Shown one piece after another: positions 9,038 to 16,647 of a DNA stretch of 64,000 bases. This DNA comes from Bog-532 sp963830385 (GTDB lineage: Bacteria > Actinomycetota > Actinomycetes > Streptosporangiales > Streptosporangiaceae): NCBI GenBank assembly GCA_963830385.1, contig CAWHMD010000002.1, positions 496,001 to 560,000 of the forward strand. The letters run 5' to 3'. The translations under genes were made by a program, and so were the position numbers. How positions within the stretch are numbered: the first letter of the stretch is position 1; each line of letters starts with the position of its first letter. A model generated the notes under the pieces. It made no database searches, was not told where the DNA came from, and saw only the letters and a list, made by a program, of their open reading frames with translations.

Positions 9038-10186
9038 TCAGCAGATCCGCGGCAGCGGGTCGCCGACCAGCAGGTCGACGATGCGGGTGCCGCCGAACGC
9101 GGTCTTGAGGCTGACCAGGCCGGGCGCGTCGCCGGTGACCCGGCCTATGATCGCCGCCTGGACGCCCAGCGGGTGCGCGTGCAGGGCGTCCAGGGCCTCG
9201 TCGGCCTGGTCCCCGTCGACCACCGCGACCAGGCGGCCCTCGCAGGCCACGTACATCGGGTCGATGCCGAGCAGCTCGGCCGCGCCGCGGACCTCGGCCC
9301 GCACCGGGATGGCGTCCTCGCTGACCAGCACGCCCACGTCGGCCGCGGTGGCGATCTCGTTGAGGATCGTGGCCACCCCGCCGCGGGTCGCGTCGCGCAG
9401 CGCCCGGACCCCTGGCACCCGGTCGAGCAGGCCGGCCACCAGGCCGTTGAGCGGGGCGGTGTCGGACTGCAGGTCGGCTTCGATGTCGAGCTCGCCGCGG
9501 GCCAGCATGATCGTGATGCCGTGGTCGCCGATCGGGCCGGACACGATGATCGCGTCGCCCGGCCGGGCGTGCGCCACCCCCAGGGACAGGTCGCGTTCGA
9601 AGACCCCGACCCCGGCCGTGTTGATGTAGCAGCCGTCCGCCTTGCCGCGCTGGACCACCTTGGTGTCGCCGGTGACGATCTGCACCCCGGCCGCGGCCGC
9701 CGCGTCCCGCATGGACTCGGCGATCCGGGTCAGGTCGGCGACCGGGAAACCCTCCTCGAGGATGAACCCGGCCGACAGGTACTGCGGGGTGGCCCCGCTC
9801 ACGGCCAGGTCGTTGACGGTGCCGTTGACGGCCAGCTCGCCGATGTCGCCACCGGGAAAGAACAGCGGCGAGACCACGTAGGAGTCGGTGGTCAGCGCCA
9901 CCTGGGCCGGGCCGGCCTGCAGGGTGGCCGCGTCCTCCAGCGGCTCCAGCAGCGGGTTGCGGAAGCGGTCAAGGAACACCGCCTCGATCAGCGTGTGGGT
10001 GGCCTTGCCGCCCGCGCCGTGGGCCATCGTGATGCGTTCCTCGCGCACTTTCGGGCGGCGGCGCCGGGCCTTGTCGATCCGGTCCAGGACCTGCTGCTCC
10101 CGGTCCGAGACCGGCCCCTGGTGCCCGTGGTTCTCGTCGTGCTCAGCCAGGGCCTCGTCGATCCAGCTGGGACGCTGAGTGGTCAT
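9038..10186 (-). CDS. hypE: Carbamoyl dehydratase HypE
   Basis: 382 residues. HypE dehydrates the thiocarbamate formed by HypF on its C-terminal cysteine to a thiocyanate, which it donates to iron on HypC-HypD. The protein ends in PRIC with the required terminal cysteine. The PurM-like ATP-binding halves include MAHGAGGKATHTLIE and the VTGDTKVV and PGDAIIVSGPIGDHG motifs. Unlike the average family member, about 50 charged residues precede the MAHGAGGK core. The ATG at 10186 overlaps the hypD stop in an ATGA, and no better start lies nearer the core except an internal ATG, so the extension may be real. Confidence 0.93.
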   Translation of the reverse strand: MTTQRPSWIDEALAEHDENHGHQGPVSDREQQVLDRIDKARRRRPKVREERITMAHGAGGKATHTLIEAVFLDRFRNPLLEPLEDAATLQAGPAQVALTTDSYVVSPLFFPGGDIGELAVNGTVNDLAVSGATPQYLSAGFILEEGFPVADLTRIAESMRDAAAAAGVQIVTGDTKVVQRGKADGCYINTAGVGVFERDLSLGVAHARPGDAIIVSGPIGDHGITIMLARGELDIEADLQSDTAPLNGLVAGLLDRVPGVRALRDATRGGVATILNEIATAADVGVLVSEDAIPVRAEVRGAAELLGIDPMYVACEGRLVAVVDGDQADEALDALHAHPLGVQAAIIGRVTGDAPGLVSLKTAFGGTRIVDLLVGDPLPRIC

Positions 10187-11319
10187 GGCCGGCTTCCTAT
10201 GGTGACCTCGGCGACCCGGTTGCGGTTCATCCGGCCGTAGTTGTAGTAGGCGGCGCAGGCGCCTTCCGGCGAGACCATGCAGGTGCCGATGGGGGTCTCC
10301 GGCGTGCAGGCGGTGCCGAACACCTTGCACTCCCACGGTTTGAGCACGCCCTTGAGCACCTCACCGCACTGGCAGGCCTTGGGGTCGGCGACCCGGACGC
10401 CGGGCACGTCGAACAGCAGCTCGGCGTCGAACCGGGCGTACGGTTGCCGGACGCTGAGGGCCGAGTGCGAGATGAAGCCGAGCCCGCGCCACTCGAAGTA
10501 CGGGCGCAGCTGCATGGTCTCGCCGATGACCTTGAGCGCGACTGGATTGCCGTCCCAGGGCACCACCCGGGAGTACTGGTTCTCGATCTCGGAGCGTCCT
10601 TCGGACAGCTGGAGCATCAGCATGTAGATGGACTGCAGGATGTCCAGCGGCTCGAACCCGGCCACCACCACCGGCTTGCCGTAGTCGCGGGCGATGAACT
10701 CGTACGGCCGGCAGCCGATCACGGTGGACACGTGGCCGGGGCCGATGAAGCCGTCCAGCCGCAGGTCCGGGGAGTCGAGAATGGCCTTGATGGCCGGGAT
10801 GATCGTGACGTGGTTGCAGAAGACGGAGAAGTTCTCCAGGCCTTCGGCGGCCGCTCGCATGATCGTCATCGCCGTGGACGGGGCGGTCGTCTCGAACCCG
10901 ATGGCCATGAACACCACGCGCTTGTCCGGGTTGTTACGCGCGATCTTCAGCGAGTCCAGCGGGGAGTACACCATCCGGATGTCGGTGCCGGCCGCCTTGG
11001 CGTCGAAGAACGAGCCCTGGCTGCCGGGGACCCGCATCATGTCGCCGAACGACGTCATGATCACGTCGTCCTGGGCGGCCAGGTGCATGGCGTCGTCGAC
11101 CCGGCCCATCGGGATCACGCAGACCGGGCAGCCGGGCCCGTGCACCAGCGTGACCGATTCCGGCAGGTAGTCCTCGAGGCCGTGTTTGTAGATGGTGTGG
11201 GTGTGGCCGCCGCACACCTCCATGAACTTGTACTGGCGGCCGGGCTCGCACAGCGCGGCGATCTTGGCCGACAGCGCGTGGGCCTTGTCCGCGTCACGGA
11301 ACTCATCGACGAACCGCAT
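10183..11319 (-). CDS. hypD: Fe(CN)2CO scaffold protein HypD
   Basis: 378 residues. HypD forms the scaffold complex with HypC on which the Fe(CN)2CO unit is assembled. Visible family motifs are EVCGGHTHTIYKHG and HGPGCPVCVIP, whose cysteines surround the iron-transfer site; GFETTAPS; and a C-terminal run of spaced cysteines (ACQCGEV, PWECKV, TACTPE, GTCMV, GACAAY) that includes the ligands of the [4Fe-4S] cluster. It follows hypC by 11 bp and overlaps hypE by four bases. Confidence 0.95.
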   Translation of the reverse strand: MRFVDEFRDADKAHALSAKIAALCEPGRQYKFMEVCGGHTHTIYKHGLEDYLPESVTLVHGPGCPVCVIPMGRVDDAMHLAAQDDVIMTSFGDMMRVPGSQGSFFDAKAAGTDIRMVYSPLDSLKIARNNPDKRVVFMAIGFETTAPSTAMTIMRAAAEGLENFSVFCNHVTIIPAIKAILDSPDLRLDGFIGPGHVSTVIGCRPYEFIARDYGKPVVVAGFEPLDILQSIYMLMLQLSEGRSEIENQYSRVVPWDGNPVALKVIGETMQLRPYFEWRGLGFISHSALSVRQPYARFDAELLFDVPGVRVADPKACQCGEVLKGVLKPWECKVFGTACTPETPIGTCMVSPEGACAAYYNYGRMNRNRVAEVTIGSRP

Positions 11320-11330
11320 GGCCTGCCCCT

Positions 11331-11600
11331 CTACTCGATCCGGGATTCTGCGAGTGCTTCCAGCTCGTCCGCGTACGACTGGCCGATCCCCTCCAGGAAC
11401 TGCAGCGCGGCCGCGGCCTCCGCCTCGTCGATCTTGGACAGCGCGAACCCGACGTGGATCAGCACCCACTCGCCCGGGGCGGGCGGGTCGTCGGCGAGCA
11501 GCCCGATGTTGATCACCCGGCGGACGCCGCTCACGTCCACGCGGGCCAGGTCCGGCTGCTCCAGGAGCTCGATCACCTCACCCGGTATGCCAAGACACAT
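11331..11600 (-). CDS. hypC: Hydrogenase assembly chaperone HypC
   Basis: 89 residues. The MCLGIPGEV start carries Cys2, which after Met removal binds the iron unit and shuttles it from HypD to the large subunit. The OB-fold-like core (RVINIGLL, GEWVLIHVGFALSKID) is canonical. This is the bona fide HypC of the locus; a shorter relative without Cys2 lies upstream at 12814-13026. Spaced 11 bp before hypD and 12 bp after the protease gene. Confidence 0.94.
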   Translation of the reverse strand: MCLGIPGEVIELLEQPDLARVDVSGVRRVINIGLLADDPPAPGEWVLIHVGFALSKIDEAEAAAALQFLEGIGQSYADELEALAESRIE

Positions 11601-11612
11601 ACGACCATCCCC

Positions 11613-12140
11613 TTACTCGTGGCTCCTGGTGGTGCTGGCAGTTTGCTGGGCTTCCGTCACTAGGCGGCTGACCAGGGCGACGGCCTCGTCGACGGCCGCC
11701 TCGACCGGGGCCGACAGGCCCATGCCGGGCTCGGCCGACCCGGGCTCGCAGGCGACGACCAGGATCCGGCCCGCCTCGGCGCCGAGCATGTCGAGCACGC
11801 CCAGCACCACCTCGGGCTGCATGCCGTGGCCGTTGAACAGAGCCGGGCCGCCCGCGCTGGCCAGCTCGGCCCGGTCCTCGGGCCGGACCTCGAGCACGGT
11901 CAGCGTGCCCGGCTGCTCACCGCGGGGGGCCGCGTCGACCAGGATCGTGGTGTCGTAGCCGGCGTCGGCCAGGTCGTAGGCCAGGTGCATGCCGCTGGTG
12001 CCGTAGTCGCCGACCTGCACCCCGTCCGGCAGGCCGCCCTGCTGGCCGAGGGCGGTCAGCCGCCGGGCCACCTCGACGCCGAAGCCGTCGTCGCCCAGGA
12101 AGATGTTGCCGACCCCGGCCACCAGCACGCCGCCGCTCAT
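11613..12140 (-). CDS. [NiFe]-hydrogenase maturation protease (HyaD/HycI family)
   Basis: 175 residues. This endopeptidase family removes the C-terminal peptide of the large subunit after nickel insertion. The GVGNIFLGDDGFGVEVA start contains the conserved Asp/Glu pair that senses nickel, and the VDAAP and FNGHGMQP segments provide the other family markers including the metal-binding His. Its presumed substrate is HhyL, which ends in a DPCLPCGVH motif followed by a 22-residue tail. ATG 12140 overlaps the stop of the SIS-domain gene (ATGA), so the two are coupled. Confidence 0.92.
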   Translation of the reverse strand: MSGGVLVAGVGNIFLGDDGFGVEVARRLTALGQQGGLPDGVQVGDYGTSGMHLAYDLADAGYDTTILVDAAPRGEQPGTLTVLEVRPEDRAELASAGGPALFNGHGMQPEVVLGVLDMLGAEAGRILVVACEPGSAEPGMGLSAPVEAAVDEAVALVSRLVTEAQQTASTTRSHE

Positions 12141-12817
12141 GACCGGGCCTGGCCGAGGGCGGCGACGGTCAGCTCCCACAGCACGTGGTAGATGGTGGTC
12201 TGCGCCTCCTGGATGCGGTGCACCGAGGCCGACGGCGCGATGAACAGGTAGTCGATGCTGTCCAGCTCGGCCATCGCGCCGCCCTCGTAGCCGGCCAGCC
12301 CGATCGTGAGCATGCCGCGCCGCGCCGCCTCGTCGAACGCGCGGACCAGGTTGGCCGAGTTGCCGCTGGTGGAAAGGCCGACGGCGATGTCCCGGCTGGT
12401 GCCGAAGGCGGCCAGCTGGCGGGCGAACACTACCTCGACGCCGATGTCGTTGGCCAGCGCGGTGAGCACCGACGTGTCGTTGGCCAGCCCGAACGCCGGC
12501 AGCGGGGGCCGGTCGCCGCCCGGGTTGAGGAACAGGGTGGCCAGCTGCTGGGCGTCGGTGGCGCTGCCGCCGTTGCCGAACGCGAACAGCCGGCCGCCGG
12601 CCGCGAACCGGGCGGCCGCCTCGGCCGCGCACTCGGCCAGCCGGTCGGCGTCACGCTTGGCTACGGTCTGCCGCAGCTCGGCGATCTCGGCGATCTTGGC
12701 CACCGTGGAGGCCCGGACCTGATCCAGCACGGCCGAGGTGTCGGAGGTGCCCGCGTAGAGGAAGGGGTAGAGCGACTCCACTCCGGCCGGCGGGCGATCC
12801 TCCGGGGGCCCGGTCAT
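12137..12817 (-). CDS. SIS-domain protein 1, GmhA-like, active-site residues replaced
   Basis: 226 residues with one sugar isomerase (SIS) domain of the phosphoheptose isomerase type. FAFGNGGSATDAQQL and LSTSGNSANLV are the two phosphate-binding loops, and IQEAQTTIYHVLWEL matches the final helix. E. coli GmhA uses a His-Glu pair in a DAQHxxxE stretch; here this reads DAQQLATL, so both are missing and sedoheptulose-phosphate isomerase activity is doubtful. The protein is embedded by four-base overlaps between a HypC-like gene and the hydrogenase protease, which implies a hydrogenase-linked rather than lipopolysaccharide role. Compare with SIS protein 2 at 13023-13640, which keeps the pair. Confidence 0.82.
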   Translation of the reverse strand: MTGPPEDRPPAGVESLYPFLYAGTSDTSAVLDQVRASTVAKIAEIAELRQTVAKRDADRLAECAAEAAARFAAGGRLFAFGNGGSATDAQQLATLFLNPGGDRPPLPAFGLANDTSVLTALANDIGVEVVFARQLAAFGTSRDIAVGLSTSGNSANLVRAFDEAARRGMLTIGLAGYEGGAMAELDSIDYLFIAPSASVHRIQEAQTTIYHVLWELTVAALGQARS

Positions 12818-13026
12818 CGGGGGGTCACCACGGCGATGGCTTCCTTGGCGTGCACGAGGATCGTGTCGCCCGGCCCGGCCTCCACCAGGGCGACGCTGAC
12901 CTCCTCCTCACCCTGCCCGGTGTCGACCACGGCCAGGCCGTCGGCCAGCAGCCGGACCACGGTGACCTCGACCGCCGTGTCCGAGCAGGTGATACAGACG
13001 TCGCCGTGGCACTCCGGAACACTCAC
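12814..13026 (-). CDS. HypC/HupF-like small protein lacking Cys2
   Basis: 70 residues from GTG 13026, which overlaps the preceding stop (GTGA). The second half (GLAVVDTGQGEEEVSVALVEAGPGD and ILVHAKEAIAVV) has the HypC/HupF barrel pattern. The N-terminus, however, is MSVPECHGDVCITCSD rather than MC, so the iron-carrying N-terminal cysteine of HypC is absent. Three cysteines and a histidine cluster in residues 6-14 and could form another metal site. It may be a specialised chaperone for the large subunit or a regulator of the SIS proteins that flank it. Family membership is likely; function is not known to me. Confidence 0.75.
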   Translation of the reverse strand: MSVPECHGDVCITCSDTAVEVTVVRLLADGLAVVDTGQGEEEVSVALVEAGPGDTILVHAKEAIAVVTPR

Positions 13027-13640
13027 GCGACCACCTCCGGATCCAGGACGCCGGGCTGCTCGAAGAACACGTGCACCAGCTCCCACAGCACGTGGTAGAT
13101 CGTGACCTGCAGCTCCTTGACGATGCGGGGGTCGGTGGCCGGGGCGGTCAGCACGTGCTCGGCCAGGCCGTCCCGCACGATCAGGCCGCCGTCCCCGCCG
13201 GTCAGCGCGATCGTCAGCAGGCCGCGGGCGCGGGCCGCCGCCAGCCCGGCCGCCACGCTCTCGTCATCCCCGTCGGAGCAGATGCCGAGCGCGATGTCCT
13301 CGGGCGCGGCCAGGTAGCGGATCTGGTGGGCGAAGATCGCGGCCATGCCGTCGCGGGCGGCGACCCCGGTCACGGTGGCGACGTCGGTGGTGAGCGAGAT
13401 GGCCGGCAGAGCCCGCTTGCCGACGATGACCGGGTGCACGAACTCCACCGCCACGTGCTGGGCGTCAGCGCTGGCGCCACCGGTGCCGAACACCACGAGC
13501 TTGCCGCCACGGTGGAACCGGACCGCCATCGCGTGGCAGGCGTCGGCGATGGCCACCGCCTGGTCCGTCAGCTGCCCGACCGGGGCGGCCCGCAGCTCGA
13601 ACAGGCCCGCGGCCCCGGCCGAGTCGAGGGGACCGGTCAT
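13023..13640 (-). CDS. SIS-domain protein 2, GmhA-like, active-site pair retained
   Basis: 205 residues, one SIS domain. VFGTGGASADAQHVAVEF keeps the DAQHxxxE pair that is catalytic in GmhA. LPAISLTTDVATVTGVA and GICSDGDDESV are the phosphate loops, with SDGDD replacing the usual STSGN. LQVTIYHVLWELVHVFF is the terminal helix with a Gln and a His where GmhA has its other active-site residues. It is a paralogue of SIS protein 1 and, because family enzymes are oligomers, the two may form a mixed complex. Starts at ATG 13640, overlapping the yceI stop. Confidence 0.82.
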   Translation of the reverse strand: MTGPLDSAGAAGLFELRAAPVGQLTDQAVAIADACHAMAVRFHRGGKLVVFGTGGASADAQHVAVEFVHPVIVGKRALPAISLTTDVATVTGVAARDGMAAIFAHQIRYLAAPEDIALGICSDGDDESVAAGLAAARARGLLTIALTGGDGGLIVRDGLAEHVLTAPATDPRIVKELQVTIYHVLWELVHVFFEQPGVLDPEVVA

Positions 13641-14221
13641 GACGCGCCACCCTGGGCCGGCAGTTGCACGGTCACCTCCAACTCGACGTCGTCGCGGAGC
13701 TTGAGCGCGCCGAACATGCCCGAGTAGGGCTTGATCCCGAACTGGGACTGGATCACGGTCGCCGTCGCCCGGTACTGGCCGTCACCGGTCCTGGTGACCT
13801 GGAGGCGGAGCGGCAGGCTCTGGCCGTGCAGCGTCAGCGTGCCGTCGATGGCGCCGCCGCCCGCGTCGTCCGGCGCGAACGACGTGGCGGCGTAGGTCGC
13901 TTCCGGGAACCGGCCGGTGTCGAGCTGCTTACCGGCCTGGCTGGTGATCTCCCGGCGGTCGCGGTCGCTGAGCGGCTTGACCCCGCCGCGTCCCTCCCGG
14001 ACGGCCAGGGAGGTCAGGTCGATGGTGGCGTCCAGCCTGTCCGGCGCCGAGTCGTCCCCGGGCGGATTGAGCTGGGCACTCCAGCGGGTGACATCGATGG
14101 TCAGATCATGACCGGCCTGAGCCGCCAGCCCGCTGCGGTATGTACGCAGCGTTAGCCGGCCTGATTCCGGGCCGAGTTGATGGCGCCCGCCATTAGCCGC
14201 CATGGCAGCACCGTAGGACAC
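13637..14221 (-). CDS. YceI-like lipocalin-fold protein
   Basis: 194 residues from GTG 14221, or 188 from the in-frame ATG 14203; no strong ribosome-binding site separates them. YceI proteins are beta-barrels that bind long isoprenoid molecules such as quinones. The barrel strands can be followed from GRLTLRTYRSG through ATIDLTSLAVREG and FPEATYAATSF to SQFGIKPYSGMFGALKL. No signal peptide is visible, so this copy is cytoplasmic, unlike E. coli YceI. As first gene of the maturation operon it may carry a quinone or protect a hydrophobic cofactor for the hydrogenase; this is inferred only from position. A partial copy of the upstream palindrome overlaps its start. Confidence 0.82.
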   Translation of the reverse strand: MSYGAAMAANGGRHQLGPESGRLTLRTYRSGLAAQAGHDLTIDVTRWSAQLNPPGDDSAPDRLDATIDLTSLAVREGRGGVKPLSDRDRREITSQAGKQLDTGRFPEATYAATSFAPDDAGGGAIDGTLTLHGQSLPLRLQVTRTGDGQYRATATVIQSQFGIKPYSGMFGALKLRDDVELEVTVQLPAQGGAS

Positions 14222-14226
14222 TTGTG
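14215..14226. promoter_or_regulatory. Half copy of AGGACACTTGTG motif at yceI start
   Basis: AGGACACTTGTG here is identical to positions 15173-15184 of the palindrome in the control region, but the right arm continues AGGCG instead of TCCTG. It lies across the GTG start of yceI, a place where a bound protein would block the maturation operon. Chance identity over 12 bases so close by is unlikely. Confidence 0.45.
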
Positions 14227-14332
14227 AGGCGACGTCCAGTGGCCATTAAGACAGTTGTGGCGGTTAGCAAGCAGCACAAAAGAATTGCCGGCCACCCCAT
14301 AAATATTTTTCCCGGTGGAACCCGCCGGCTGC

Positions 14333-14956
14333 TCATTGCAGCGGAATCTCTCCGAATACTTCCTGGATACGCCGCAGATCGCGGAGACGCGGCTCGGTCG
14401 CACCGCCCACCCAGCGGCTGACCGTCTTGACCGAGACCCCGAGCAGCCGGGCGGCGGCCTCCTGGGTCAGACCCTCCCGCCGCAGCGAGACCGACATCCA
14501 GTCGGCGAAGTTCGCGGGCTGGCCGTCCTCGCCCAGGTGCACGAAGGACGCGCCGGGAGCGTTGAGGGCGGCCGGGTGGGTCACGCCATCGCCGGTCCCG
14601 CCCGCCGCACCAGGCCCGCCGGCGCTCGACCCGTTGGCAGCCGGGATCCCGGCGCCTCTGGCGCCCCCGTTGACGGTGCCGTCCTGACGGGGCTCGACCG
14701 GTGAGGCGGCGCTGGCCTGGAGCTCGGAGTGCAGCACGTCGACCTCGACGTGCTCGGGGAAGATGCGGAACGCCACCTGGATCGACCCGGACGGGCCGGC
14801 CGCGTCCAGCAGCGCCCGGAACACCGTCTCCCCGACCTCCCGGTTGCCCTCTTCGGTCAAAGGTGACTCGGCCAGGCACCGGCGGACGAAATCGCGGATG
14901 TCGGGAATCGACGACGGCCGGGCGGGAAATACCTGGAAGAGAACGACGACAGGCAT
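14333..14956 (-). CDS. GHKL-like/HTH fusion regulator, candidate hydrogenase regulator
   Basis: 207 residues from ATG 14956. The N-terminal 80 residues (FPARPSSIPDIRDFVRRCL, VGETVFRALLDAAG, VAFRIFPEHVEVDVL) resemble the first part of RsbW-type anti-sigma/GHKL ATPase domains, but the nucleotide-binding N and G boxes are not evident. A Gly/Ala-rich linker (about 85-130) leads to an XRE-type helix-turn-helix (LTQEAAARLLGVSVKTVSRW) and a short tail. It lies between the two hydrogenase operons and is transcribed in the direction of the maturation genes. It is the natural candidate to bind the palindromes found on either side. An upstream GTG at 15043 would add 29 unconserved residues. Confidence 0.75.
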   Translation of the reverse strand: MPVVVLFQVFPARPSSIPDIRDFVRRCLAESPLTEEGNREVGETVFRALLDAAGPSGSIQVAFRIFPEHVEVDVLHSELQASAASPVEPRQDGTVNGGARGAGIPAANGSSAGGPGAAGGTGDGVTHPAALNAPGASFVHLGEDGQPANFADWMSVSLRREGLTQEAAARLLGVSVKTVSRWVGGATEPRLRDLRRIQEVFGEIPLQ

Positions 14957-15552
14957 GACCTCGATCGGGTCCCGCGAGGGCCCATAAACGGGTTCTGCCA
15001 CCGGATCTCTCCTCAAAGCCGTCCGCAGCACAGCAAGGTGCACGTTTGGGCTTAGGCAAGGCTATTCGATTCAGGCCGGGCAACAAAGTGCTGATGAGGT
15101 CGGTGCACGCACAAGCACCTCCGTCCGGCGGGGGAAAAACGAACATCAGATCCACGGCTGACCGGGCCAGACAGGACACTTGTGTCCTGTTGATGTAGAT
15201 CATGTCTTGTGGCGTAGGTTACACCGGGTCTAACATTGCGATGTCTGTGCAACACGAAGGGTGTCGATGACGCCCGGGTGTCGGGGCACCACGAAGGCGG
15301 GTTACGCCATGATCATCAGTGCCGATGAATCCGTGCGTGCGGGAACCGATGTGTCCGTACATACGGGGGGAGCCTGACATGGTCAGCCCGTTCCGGGACG
15401 GCCCGCGGGCGGGTCACTCGTTAATCGGGGGCGATTGCCTGCCCGATGATCAGAGTTCGGCCGGCCTGTCAGCGGGGCCGGGTCAGTGAGCGCAAGCGGG
15501 CGCCTTTGCCGCCCGGAAGCCGGCTATCGAGCTGCGAGGAGGTGGCCTCGCG
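14957..15552. promoter_or_regulatory. Divergent control region of the hydrogenase locus
   Basis: About 600 bp without a convincing gene, between the minus-strand regulator and hhyS. It is less GC-rich than its surroundings near 15050-15260. It must hold the promoters of both directions and a long hhyS leader. It contains the 20-bp palindrome at 15171-15190 and, overlapping its right edge, a possible TTGATG/TAGGTT promoter pair (15190-15195 and 15215-15220, 19 bp apart). A good ribosome-binding site, AGGAGGT (15537-15543), precedes hhyS. Confidence 0.6.
15171..15190. promoter_or_regulatory. Perfect palindromic operator upstream of hhyS
   Basis: Arms ACAGGACAC (15171-15179) and GTGTCCTGT (15182-15190) are perfect inverted repeats around a TT centre, the form expected for a homodimeric helix-turn-helix protein. 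The right arm ends on the possible -35 TTGATG at 15190. Twelve of its bases recur at the yceI start. The adjacent GHKL/HTH gene is the obvious candidate binder. Confidence 0.6.
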
Positions 15553-16629
<1,077 letters not shown>

Positions 16630-16647
16630 CGAGGGAGAGGGACAGCG

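Noticed and set aside
8038..9108. 356-codon plus-strand frame opposite hypB/hypA
   Set aside because: Shadow of two certain hyp genes; repetitive V/G/D/H composition.
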